From Coprinellus micaceus (Eukaryota; Basidiomycota; Agaricomycetes; Agaricales; Psathyrellaceae), in contig OX596346.1 of the NCBI GenBank assembly GCA_951394405.1, positions 2,170,001-2,234,000 on the forward strand: a stretch of 64,000 nucleotides of DNA, read 5' to 3'. Below are positions 11,770 to 23,253 of this stretch, one piece after another. The translations under genes were made by a program, and so were the position numbers. Within the stretch, counting starts at the first letter, position 1. Each line of letters opens with the position of its first letter. Below the pieces are notes generated by a model that worked only from the letters and a program-made list of their open reading frames with translations, made no database searches and was not told where the DNA came from.

Positions 11770-12482
11770 GGTTGGCTTTGAAGTGCCGTTTATATTTTGC
11801 TCATACGAGTTCCCTTTTGTGCCCCCTTCGTTTTAGTTTTCCCATCCACATTGTACACTATTCCACCGCATACTTCACATTCCATGGCTCACAATCAAAC
11901 AATTACAAACCTTCTCTCGCCGTCTACTGTAGACAATAATCTCCCCACTACGTGTACCATATGCTCGCCTTCTAGCTACTTAGATTCTTATATAATATAT
12001 AACGTTACCCCATTGAATAGGCGTCCAACCCGCAGGAGCTGAAAACCAAAGGACGAGGGAGTGTCCGTGGTTGATTGCGTCAACCAAGTCTACTAGGGTT
12101 CAGAGGCGGATACAGCGTCACACTACAGATATACGGAGAAGCGGAACGAGCACAGATGTTCTCTTTGAACAAAAGGCGGCACTTATGTCGTGGTACGGCC
12201 GACCCGATGGTGGGCACTCCCCGAGGTTGGGAAAGGCACATACACCCAAGGAGATCGTCGAGGTGCTCGTCGAGACCAATTATCGCTCTGCCCTTTGTTT
12301 GCGCCATAGCGTAGCTGTCACCGTTCGTGAATTTCTGTATTTTGTTCTTCCGTTAGACGGAAGTGGAAGTGAAGGATGCGCTAGCAACATGCATGCACTT
12401 CTTGCATTTCGCGTGCTACGACATCCATGGGTCTAGGTGGCATCTGAGCGCCCAAGACACAGAGAGCGATTACCTTCACAGC
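11770..12482. other. Convergent 3' flanks
   Basis: About 710 bp between the ends of a plus-strand and a minus-strand gene. The AT-rich stretch near 11990-12010 (atataatatataac) could act in 3'-end formation. No gene is supported. Confidence 0.45.
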
Positions 12483-14641
12483 CTAAGCGTTAGAGCCATA
12501 TAAACTCTGGCCACACATCTGCTCCGCCAAGCTCCGTGGGTCCACAATCCAAAGGGCCGCAACCTGGTTGGTCTGCCCCTTTCCTCCAGCGTCCCCCGCC
12601 TGCCCCTCGCCTCGGCTATTCAGATCGAGGCCCTCCAGTTTCCCTATAACTCTAGCCACCCTAATCTCCTTCAAGATCGCCCTCACGCTCGTCCGATTGG
12701 CAGTTAAAGTCGTCCACCCGAGCTCCGCCCCCCACAGCATGCTCTCCACCGTGTGCGCGGTCAGTCGGGGGTTGGCTTTAGTGACAACCGCACGCTGTAT
12801 CTCTTCGTCTTCGTCAGCAGCTCCAGTGAGGTCGATCCTCGGTGGGTCGGATATCGCTGTTAAAGGTTCAGAAGCCTGAACCGCATTGCCGTTAGCGTTG
12901 TAGTGTTGGGAAGGGTGGGGCGGGAATGGCGTTCTTTGTGAGATGAACTGGAATTGTGGGGATGGGCGTGCATTGGGGTGGGGCATGGTCTCCTGGTCCA
13001 AGATGTGCTGGCATGTACCGGCTAACTCCTTGAAGAATTTCTGCCGGTTCGCTCTGTCTGCAAAGATAGAGTTCTCCGGTGGAAGTGACGATGAGTGGAA
13101 CCGCAAAGGGAAGAGTGAGAGGGTCTTGTTAAATCGTGAGTTCTGCCAGAAGAGCTCCTCGGCCTTCTCCAGAGATAGCCGCTGAGAAGGGTCGGATGGG
13201 TCGATACAGAACAGGGCGTAAGCTCTTCGCTTCTCGTTGACCGCCCCGATCTTCGATACGATGCGTATGCACCTATCCCGAGCCTCCGTTGTAACCCAGA
13301 ATTCTACATCAGGTGTGAGTCCAGGCCGCGCCTCGCCTATACGGTTCCTGATCTCTTGGATCATACTCTTCCCCATCTCCCCAAGTAGCTGGTGTGTGAG
13401 AGCCCGGGAGTGCGTGGCGAGGTCGTGAGGGAGATCATCGACAGTCATATCCTCATCCTCATCCTCCAACCCTTTCAAGGTGCTGTCTTTGTTCGCCTTC
13501 TTTCTCCTCGTCTGCTTCCAATCCAGGTATTCCTTCGGCGGTATGAAGCGCTTGTTGGCATCCTCCACAGATGTCGGGAGAGGCGCGTGCGTCATCTCGG
13601 ATATGAGTGCGATGAGCACAGAGAGGTCGAGGTTGATTCGTTGGCTGGGTACAAGGGAAACTTCACCCTCTTCGCTCCTCGAACTCGGCAGAACTAACTC
13701 CTGCTCAGTGCGTTCCCCCAGTTGTACTTCCACTCCCATGTCCTTCAACATCTCGATAGTCCTCCCAATGCGCGGATCCGCTTCAGGGCCATCGGTGATA
13801 GTGGGGTCCAACCGCGTAAGACGCATAGTGATGCGGGGGGTCTCATGCATGCCTTCGACAATGGGGTTGACGTGAGCGGCCTGGACCAAGGCTCTCCCCA
13901 TCTTGAGTACAGAGTTATCGAATTCGGCCTGAGCAAGTGTGGGTCGTCCAGCGTCATCCCAGTCGGAATCTTCTTCAGAATCAGTGTTGTAGGAGTCGAT
14001 CTCGCGGAACTCGGCGAGGAGTCGAGAGTTTTTTATCCTGTCCTGTAATCAGGACCTTTCATCTGAAAGAAGAGGGAACGGACGTACGTATTAACCCTTA
14101 TCCAGACCTTCCCTGCATCTGCAACGACATCCGCCTTCGCTCCAGGCGGCTTCGTGCCGTTATTCCTCCTCCTCACCGCAGCCTTTGATGAGGCGGAGGG
14201 AGGCTGATCGCCTTTGGGTTCGAACAAGAACATTTTGGATAGGGAAACGACGGGCGGTGGAGCGCAGAGCAGTTCGTTCCATACCGATATTAGGTATGGA
14301 GCATTCGTCGATGGCGGGGGACGGTTCGCACAGTTGGGATCGTCTAGGAACTACTAATTCATGGATCGGTTCAACCTCAGAGGATCACAACAACGGGAGA
14401 CTCGAATCACCTTCTGCAACCCATCTAGATCAAGTTTGAGGGACTCCTTGAGCTTTTTCAGTCCGGGAATGTGGTCCTGGTGTGAGGGATGGGAATCATC
14501 CTCCGCCTCGGTCAGCGATAACGACGAGTCGAGGATTGGGGGTCTGGTGTTGTAAGGCTGGAAGCTGGACACAGCTTCGTAGATCCCTTGGAGTCGTTCG
14601 AGGAGCTCATGTAGCGCAGGATGGGCCCTCTCTGTGGCCAT
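12483..14641 (-). CDS. DUF1308 domain protein (C7orf25/UPF0415-like)
   Basis: Three exons (14641-14411, 14350-14088, 14037-12483) encode 682 residues. The N-terminal helix is followed by FLDDPNCANRPPPSTNAPYL and SVWNELLC, then KADVVADAGKVWIRVNT, the hallmark arrangement of the DUF1308 family that includes human C7orf25. An acidic linker (DSYNTDSEEDSDWDDAG) precedes the conserved block beginning KMGRALVQAA. The C-terminal third holds conserved-looking segments RIVSKIGAVNEKRRAYALF and VTKANPRLTAHTVESMLWGAELGWTTLTANRTSVRAIL (split across the domain). The family has no established biochemical role; a PIN-like nuclease relation has been suggested for such proteins, but I cannot test it here. The intron 1 acceptor at 14351 was chosen because it gives the family-like LQKFLDDP junction. 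Confidence 0.83.
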
Positions 14642-14853
14642 GATAGTTGGTGTCGTCCGTGATGGAGGTTTAGTGTCAAGCGTCTGCAGGTACTACCTGA
14701 CTCGGACTGATGCGTAATCAAAGCGATCCCAGGAGTCCGACAATATTCTAGTGTCGTATGGAGTGGCGAAATACAGTTGTAGAGGTATCAAGAAAAATGT
14801 TAGGTATAGAATCTAGGTATGCAAGGTGAAAAAAGAAGGTCAAAGGGGCTGAA

Positions 14854-17800
14854 CTACTCCGCAAAGTCTACCCGCCAAACTTTGACGACGCCTGCCCGAT
14901 CCCCACTCACGATGCCCCCTCGGAATGGCGAATCAATGCAAGCTAGAGCAGTGATGACGTCTTGGTGGGACTTGAGGAGGTTCTGCTGATGCTGCGATAT
15001 CAACGATATTCTCTGGGATGGCCTGCTGCCCCCACTTGGTGTAGCTGGCCATGTTTCTATATAGGACGAAACGGGGTCGTTTTCACTTGCATTAACCACG
15101 CTAGAACAAGGCTCGTTAGCACGATGGAACAGAAGGAGCGAAGATGGAAGGGGTCACCTGTACGATGGCTTGTCGTGGTCCGAGTCCAAGCCATTGAGAA
15201 TCGTGGTCCTCTCCGACTTCCCAATATCCCACAACCGCAACTTCCGATCTTCTGAGCCCGTAATCACGAACCCCTTGCTCCCACTCCTCGAGGACGCCCC
15301 TCCCTCCATGACGAACTCCCCGAACTCGGACCTATGAGAAGTCGAGAACCCTCCAAAGTCGACTCCAACCACCATCGCACGGACGTCTGGGGCAGGGGGT
15401 GGAACCATCTCGTCGTTGAACGGGCTCCTCAGCGACGAGCGCCGTTCAGCCTCGGTGGTACCCTGGCGAGCGCGTACCAGCGCTGCAATGGCGTCGGCAG
15501 GGCTCAGATCGGCTGTTGTGGTTGGTGGTGGTTGGGGTTCAGGGGAATCCGAGGGAGGTCCAACCCGAACGACGAATGTCTCGACAAGAACCGTCTTCTC
15601 GATATCCCACACCTCCATGATAGTCGCCGTCGTCCGGCTTGTTCCCTTCCTAGAAGCTTCCACAGCGACGATAATCCACTTCCCTCGCCCCTTCGTTGGG
15701 TGCACGACGCACTGGTGGATCCTCCCTGTCCGGCCCCCAGAAACTTGACCCGCTTGCCAACTCTTCAGGAGAATGCCGAACCGTTTGTCCCAGAGAGTGA
15801 GGACACCTGTAGACGTGCCAACGACGACCCATGCCTTTTTCTTGTCCACGCACATCGCCGTGATAGGGCCGTATTGCCGCGGATTCTCCATTGTTTGGAG
15901 TACCCGGAGAGTGCGTAAGTCGAGAATGGTGATGGCTGAGTGAGTCGTGGCGTAGATCAGGTTCGAAGCCGACTCTGAGATCGCAAGGAAGGTCAGACAG
16001 ATGCAAGAGAGGAGATGGCGGAGACATACCCGTATTGTAGTGGGTCATACACGTTATATACTCCCCAATATGGCCAAGCCTGTACTCTCTCACCACCTGC
16101 AACTTGTTGTACTTTGGCAGTGGCCCACTCTGCGACACCTGCACCCTCACGACGTGTAAGCTGCCATCATCTGCCGCGCTCGCAAAGCAATGAACCCCTT
16201 CGATCGTACACACACACTTCACCCTTGCGTGATGCTGGTTATAGGTGTGCCTCGGCTTGCTCGTCACATTACGCTCTAGCCGCGCTGTATCCCAAATCTT
16301 CACCGTCTTGTCGTCCGAAGCTGTAACAAAGAACATATGGTCGGGGGAAACTGCGATGCTAGTGATTGTGTCGGAGTGAGAGAAGAGATTAGCGACAAGG
16401 ACTGCCTCGATCTTCCGGCCAGTGCTATCTCTAGCCGAGGTGAAAGGGTGTCTGTTCGCGTTCCGTCTGCGAACTGGACCCTCATGCGCGGAAGGACCAA
16501 AGTCTTGCTGTAGTTCCTTGCTGTTATCGAGGTACAGCTTCTCGAGAAGCGCACTGATCCCGGGTTCTTGGCCGTCTGTAACGAAAATATAAGCCAAGTG
16601 AAAACAGAATAGCGGAGCATCACACACCATAGGTTGATATGGGCAGCTGCGAAGGAATACGAGACCTAGGCTGTCGCAAAGTCGTCGACATCGACATTGG
16701 GGACGACCTCCCCGACAGCTCTGGGGATGTCAAAAGCGAATGCGCATCGAACAATCCCTGCGCCGTCGTCTTACTCGACCCAATTGCAGGGGCCGCCTTC
16801 GACGCATCCGCACTCCCCAGATGCAACCGACTCAACGGTTTCAAAGAGACCGAAGCAGCCGTCGAAACCACACTCTCCGTTGGACTGGGCGGTCTGTCAG
16901 GGTTGGGAGAGGCAGCAGAGGCAGATGCACCGGAAACGGACGGTGCAGACGATGCGAAGGGGGATGTCACGTTGCGTCCGCTGGGACCCAGAGGGGTAGG
17001 GGTGAGAGAGGCCGAGGAGCCGTTGATCGTGGCGAGCCGCCTTCGTAGATCTTCGAATGGAGCTCCTCCAGTCAGAGTCTGGTCGATGCTCCCAGCTCTG
17101 TGGAATCGCTGAACAGGGCTCATAAGGGCCGATGTCCTCGCCGAGCCTGACCTCCTTGTCGATGTCGATGCAAATGATGCACGGTTGGCCGATGTAGGCG
17201 GTTCGTTCCGGTTACGGAGGAAGTGAGTTATCGGGACAACGCCCAGTTTCTGCAGCTCGATGTCGGCAATGACTTTCAAGCTCTTGCCCGAGTCAGGCTC
17301 AGAATTAAGGCGCGATGAGAAACTGGGAATTTGAATAGAATGAGGACCGGCCGGCGCGAGCGATACAAAGCAACCACATACCTTGAAGTTGCGTTGGCCA
17401 GCCTCAATATATAATCCCGCATGGACATCAGCTTGCTCTCATCCTCCTTCGTCAAACCCAACTGCTGCAACTTGGTCATCTGCCCATCGTCCCTACACGT
17501 TCTCTCGTCAGTAGCTGCCCTACTTCTTGAGGGGACATCGATCGCTTACTGCTCTGACCGCGTTCGAGATATCGATCCTGGCGCAGCAGACTTCTTCATA
17601 GAGATCACACTCTCCCTGGCAGACTCCAGCTTAGTACTGCCTCCCCGCCTCGGTCGGTTCCAGAAGCTGTTCTTGTCCGCCTTCATAGCCCATTGAACCG
17701 AGGCATCCAGTATTTGTCTCGGGACCTAGTGTCCTTCAATCCGACAAAGTTCACGTCAATCAGGAAGGACACTCACCGGTGGCTTCAACGTACGCAAAAC

Positions 17801-20641
17801 AGAGGCCGCGTCGATCTCCGCAACGTCAGAGGTCAAGTAGTGCCGCAACGAGGGGTACAAGATGCACCAGATATCGCTGGCGGGGAGGTGCTGTGCCGCA
17901 GAAGTCAGGAAGGCAACGGCCCCTGTCCAGGCGTCAGCAAATCCCAACCGAACGGATGTGGAAGTAGTGTACCGTACCTTGCCTGATCCAGATATTCGAA
18001 TGGTAAAGGAACGGCAGCGTCGCACTCATCAACTCCCATATCCGCATCTTCTGGAACAAACCCAGTTCACATAGGCTGGTCAGAGCTGCTAGAACGCGGG
18101 CAACCACACTTTCCTCAACATCTATTCAGGGATCAGCGGTCATCCACTCGATGCATTGAAGATGGACGCGACGAACCTGACAAAGCCTGGATCATCAACG
18201 GCAGGATGTACTCCTCCAAACTCCTCCCACCCGCACACGCAGCGACATCGACGATGCTCTCAAAAAATGCATACCGGAGTAACCAGTCCCTATCGTTGAG
18301 ATACGTTATCATATGGCTGAGCAGGACGTCGTTCGTCTTCTGCCTCCCGAGGAAGACACATAACGAGGAAATATTGTGAAGAACCGCGCGCTTGACGATG
18401 CTCGAAGGGTCCATGAGGAGCGCGGAGAGATGGTCCTGGATGTGGTTCTGCAGCTCTTGCATACTGGCGTCGTAGGAGATCTGCGCAAATGTTGTGTTGG
18501 CCAAGGTAAGTCTGAAGAACGGTGTTGTAAGCGTACCTCGTAATGCGCATTGTCATGGTCGTGACCCTCCGCCGCCAAGTTAAACGCACCATGGGCTTTC
18601 AGAGCCTGCCCCATTTCCAGATACCGGACAGCCGTATCGGCCAGCTGGACGATACACTGCGCATACGTGCATCTAACCGAAACCTCTGGGTCCTGAATGA
18701 GATGCTTGATATTGGGAATGATATACTCCGGGAAGATGGCGACGTTCGAGGGAGTAATGACCGAAACCAACACGAGCTATATGTTGACTTAGCCCCAGCC
18801 CTGATACCGGTAAGGAACGTGTACTCACCACCTGAAGCAAAGTCCTCATCGCCGCCGAGCGCACCAACGCAGAGTCGTCGTGCAGAAGCTCCACGATGTA
18901 AGGCACCATACGATCCAATTTCGCCTCGTCCGTCAGGTGGCACGATAGTGCTAGAAACACGTCCAGCGTCCGCACTTTGGAGCTGGGAAGTCTGCAATTG
19001 CGGATGTTCGCTGTCAAGAGTGCGAGGATGATGAGGGCGGGTCCGTCTACGCTTCAAAGTTCAGTCTTTATTCAAGGGCACCAGAGTGTTGAGCCGCACC
19101 TTCGACCGCAGATCGTCGACCACCGAGTGTTTTGAGTTTGGAATCACGGTTAGGGATGTGCACCTCCACGGGAATCACATCCTAGACACCACATCAGCGA
19201 TTACCACGACAAAATATAGTTCGCGACACACCTGGAGAGGCTTGTACTCCGCGTTAAGCGTAGACGAATACTCGACATTGACCCTCATAACATTCTCGCT
19301 CTCCTGATTCGACTCTGGGTAGAGGTACGGCTCTATACTCTCATAGTCCTCCCACAGCCTTTCCAACCGGTGGTCCGAATCACTGGGGCGTATTTCGTCG
19401 GCGACGCTCGACCGAGGCTGGGTGGACGTCGAGGCGCCCGAGGGTGTAGCTGGGCCCGGGGTGTACGAGGCCGAGGGTGCGATCTCGTTGATGGTCGAGA
19501 CGTAGTTGTGCAGGAACGAGTAGAACGACTCAGGGAACACCGTCCCCCGCGAGGTATGCAGTAGAGTATCAAACGTCGGCCGGGCATTCGTATCGAGTTG
19601 GATCATCTGCCTGATGAGATTCTACTGCCAGAGAACTGAGAAATCAAGACCACCCCCAACACAGCATACCACTCACTCGAATCGAATCGTCCTCAATCCC
19701 CGCCAACTGCGCCTCCACACTATACTCCCCCTCTCTATACTTGAACAGCTGGCTCAGCGTGAACAGGGGCGCTCCCTCCAGGAACAGTTCCGCAATAACG
19801 CACCCCGCACTGAAGACATCCATCGACTCCGCCACGACCCCATCGCGCTTCCCAAACACCGTCTCCGTCGAGTCCGACGCCATCCTCGTCTTCTTGGCGC
19901 TAATCTCCGGATTCGTGCCCTCGGTGTAGAACCGCTCGGGCGCGACGTAGCACGTGCGGCGGCCGGAGGTGTCAAAGTAGAACGAAAAGTCCGAGGGGTC
20001 GTCGAGGGGGAGGTAGGTGGGCTTGTAGGACGCAAAGTCGGTGAGGTAGACCCAGTTCCAGGACGTTACGAGGATGTTCTCAGACTTGATGTCCCCATGG
20101 GAGATGCCCCGGTTGCGGGCATCGCGCAGCGCGTTGAGGAGCTGGAACGCTATCCACTTCTTCTCGATCGTAACCAGGAACGGGCGGGTGCTAGGCAAAA
20201 GGTCAGCACACGACCACAACCCTTCAACCTGTTTACGCACCTAATACGGTCGTATAAGTTACTCGCCACCCACTGGCGCACAATATACCCAGCCTTCTCC
20301 GTCTCCGCAAACGCCTGGTAGTTGTACACATTGGGTATATCCCCTAGCGCCTCCTTGTCGCCCTTCAGCCTCCTCGTGTATATCCTCAAAGAAAGCCCAG
20401 GGTCCGGCTTTATGAATATCTTGATCACAAGATGCCCGTTGCGGTGTTTGCACTTTACGGTCTTGAGGAACCTCGAGATTCCGAGGCTGGAAAGGCGGTT
20501 AATATACACTTGAAGCAATCTCCCGATACTGTAGCCCGCTCACCTCTTCTCGTAAATGACATCAGGGCCCAGCTCCGTCACGAAAGAATCTATCGCGCTC
20601 GTCGTACGCGTAAAGGTGGAACCAGAGTGTATGTTCCCCAT
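14854..20641 (-). CDS. VPS15: VPS15/PIK3R4, regulatory protein kinase of the class III PI3-kinase
   Basis: Sixteen exons join to 1643 residues: 20641-20544, 20486-20241, 20190-19677, 19621-19232, 19181-19100, 19046-18829, 18776-18537, 18480-18177, 18121-17978, 17922-17777, 17725-17550, 17492-17382, 17280-16628, 16575-16030, 15974-15158 and 15100-14854. The start MGNIHSGS has the glycine and serine expected for N-myristoylation. The kinase domain (about 25-330) shows the VPS15 deviations HGDIKSEN near residue 145 and TDFASYKP in place of DFG. HEAT-type helical repeats follow (about 415-850), then a Ser-rich linker and C-terminal WD40 repeats (about 1110-1643; for example [12 protein letters not shown] and [13 protein letters not shown]). 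VPS15 recruits VPS34 to endosomes and autophagosome precursors, where it is required for PI3P synthesis. All expected domains are present, so the gene looks intact. Confidence 0.97.
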
Positions 20642-23253
20642 GATGTGCGTCGGGGTCGCGTCTATCTGGTTGGCATAAGAGTGTAAATGGGTAAGATATT
20701 GGTCGGGGAGGGATGAGTGTCGGAAGCAAGATGCAGTTGATGGGCATCGCTGACAAAGCGGTGTCCTTCAGGGGCCAAGAATACCGGATTCGCTGAACTC
20801 AAGGTATCTGAACTAGTTGGGCAACTATGGAGAAACTAGGACGGAGTTACCGCTGTGTGAGGACCTCAGAGAGCTCATTCGGGGGTTGTCACCCAGTCCG
20901 CACAGTGAGGCTAGGAGTGATGGGCCTTGGGCGTACCCTAACCCTAGGATAAGCGCCCGTGGGGAGCTGCCTGAAGCGCCTAGGAATCGTCCGAAATGCA
21001 ATCCCAAGGAGAAGCCATTTCTCTGGGAGTCCTCGGTGTGTATACTTTCCGAGGTTTCCGACACGGGCTTGTCATGAACCCATGGGAGTATCGTAGGGGT
21101 ACAGTCAGGGTCAAAGCGTCCCCTGCACCTCGTTCGATGTGGTCCCACCGGGCACCTTCCTGTTTTTATAACAAAATGGAACAAAAGCTCAAACCGACTA
21201 TCTCCGTCGGTAAAGCCCCCTCGCCGTACTAACAGACGGCTCAGTAATGCGATTGTGGTTTCAGAGGCCCCGTAGCACCTCTTGACCCCCCTTCGACCAC
21301 AAATGGATCCCGGTGTCAACCCATCCCTTGGGATGATTCCAGAGGAAGCATCTGCAAGTCGGGTCGCCCGCTCCGCATATTAGAGTGGGAAACCCCGTGC
21401 CTGGGACCGTCTCAACTGGGGGAACGTTCCCTCCAACAGGACCGAGCCAGCCGCAGCCGGGCCCGAATCGAGCTTTCGGTACTTGCTCAACAACAGGTCA
21501 CTCTGGGCCGACCAACTGTTGGCATACGCCAGGGTACAAGCCGAACCACAGAGCGAACGGGCCAACCTGCCCGGGCGAGGTTTAAGGGTTCAGACAGCGG
21601 CAAGCAACTTCGTGTACCACGAGGCTTTACCGACGCTGATCTGATGGCCGCCCAGGGTCAGATCCCAACGGCTGGCCACTGGTCCGCAAACTCGATCTAG
21701 GCGTGCCAGGATGCGAGAAAGCAGACAACTGCGAGAATCGAACTCTCACCCCCTGCAATTCCGGGGAATCAAACTAGGGGGTTTCGTTGCGATACCGCTG
21801 GGCCAGCGCGGACACTGGACAGGAGGAAGGTATGTGCAGTTTATAGCCTTGCGGGCCCCGTCCAGCAACAGGATGGAGAGAAAAAAAGGCAGAGAAGGGG
21901 CGAGCTCTGAAGAGGGCACGATGACGCTCGCCCGCCCTTGCTCAATCGAGTTTCTGAGAGTTTTGTGGGGAACAGCGGGGAGTGCCAGCACGCTCTCTCT
22001 GGGGATTAGTCAGCGAGCGCCTACGGACACCCACAATACGGTATACCGTCGTTTTCTGTAGGTCTTGAGAAGGGCTGAGCGGATCAAACGAATGTATTGG
22101 GCGTGTAGAATACAATGGATGTAGGAGGGGGGAACGTAGGAACAAGCGGCCCTCAACAGGGAGACCAGGAAAGAATAACACACATTCCAGTTCTCCACCC
22201 ACGAGTCAGGCCTACACGCCTTTGTTTTCGCCAGAATTCCTGGTCGATTCATCGGTCTCCCCACACCCGTCGTTCCACCGAGGGGGCAGGTAAAGACCCC
22301 CCGAGTTGGTCCCCCTTGAACTTTTGTCGGTGCTGCAAGCCCGTTCAAGTGTAAGCGACATGGATGGGTGACGCCCACACCTTTTGAAGTGGTCAGGGGG
22401 TCAACGCCCGACTTGGAAGGCCCTTCCTAGTTGAGGGAGCCGTCATGAGCTCACCGCTTAGACTCCAAAGTACTGCATTCCCTCAGGGTCCCCATCCCCG
22501 GATCTAAAGTCGCTCAAAACCCCGTCCAGACGCTTGTCGGGGCCATGCGTCGAGTTTGTGGGCGGTTTTAGGCACATGCTGGGGTCGCATGCTCAGTTTG
22601 TAGGCGTGGTAAGACGAAAGGGGGAGCACAACGACTCGCCGCCGCCCTTCGTTGGCTGTGCCTTGGGCGCTAAATCCCCTCAACACCATTTTGCAGCAGG
22701 GACATATCCCACCAGTCCGCGCTTCTATCGGTCGTCGATCACCGGGACTAGGCTCGAGGAAAGTAGGGATCTTCGTTGTGAAAAGGAAAGACTTCGCGCT
22801 TAAAACCATGGAGTGGGCCTCGTGTGAGGTGATTTTCGTGATTGAAAGAAGCTGTCGAGTGACAATAGAAGGTGGGGAGCGAGGACGGGAAGGGCCCAAC
22901 AGGAACAAACAAATACCGTGGCCCTCTGGGGTGGTAGCGTGCAATGACTCGGACAGGGAGGTCAAGAGGGCAGGCGTGAAGGGAAGACGTGGATCGAGGC
23001 TAGAGCCTGGGAGGTGGAATTAAGGTTTCGGGTATGAATCATCGAGTGCGGGGGTGATGCTGGGACGGCTACATGGCGCTGGGTGGATTCCGTGGACTCC
23101 CCAGAACAAGCGGTGGGATGGATGGTGATGGGCAGAGGCAAGAGACGAGAGTTGGGCGTTGTTTGTTCGGTCGTGGCCACGCGCGCCAAATCGCACGCAT
23201 TCCTGTCCCAATCTCCCATCTTCGCTCTCCCTTGTCCGTCCTGGCGCCCCCAA
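20642..23253. other. 2.6-kb divergent intergenic region
   Basis: This is the largest gene-free gap in the window, between the 5' ends of VPS15 (-) and SET1 (+). Many short frames occur, the longest about 164 codons, but none has a recognisable domain. A perfect A-box/B-box-like pair on the minus strand (21735-21805) is too poorly paired to call a tRNA. Promoters of both flanking genes must lie here. Confidence 0.5.

Noticed and set aside
15334..15918. 194-codon plus-strand frame
   Set aside because: Antisense to the VPS15 WD40 region, which is clearly coding on the other strand.
20935..20950. Telomere-like ccctaaccctag
   Set aside because: Under two repeat units in an internal region; expected by chance.
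21735..21805. A-box (TGGCCCAGCGG) and B-box (GTTCGATTC) pair on the minus strand, suggesting a tRNA with an intron
   Set aside because: The would-be acceptor stem ends do not pair and the D-stem is poor, so it is not a credible tRNA gene; at most a relic.
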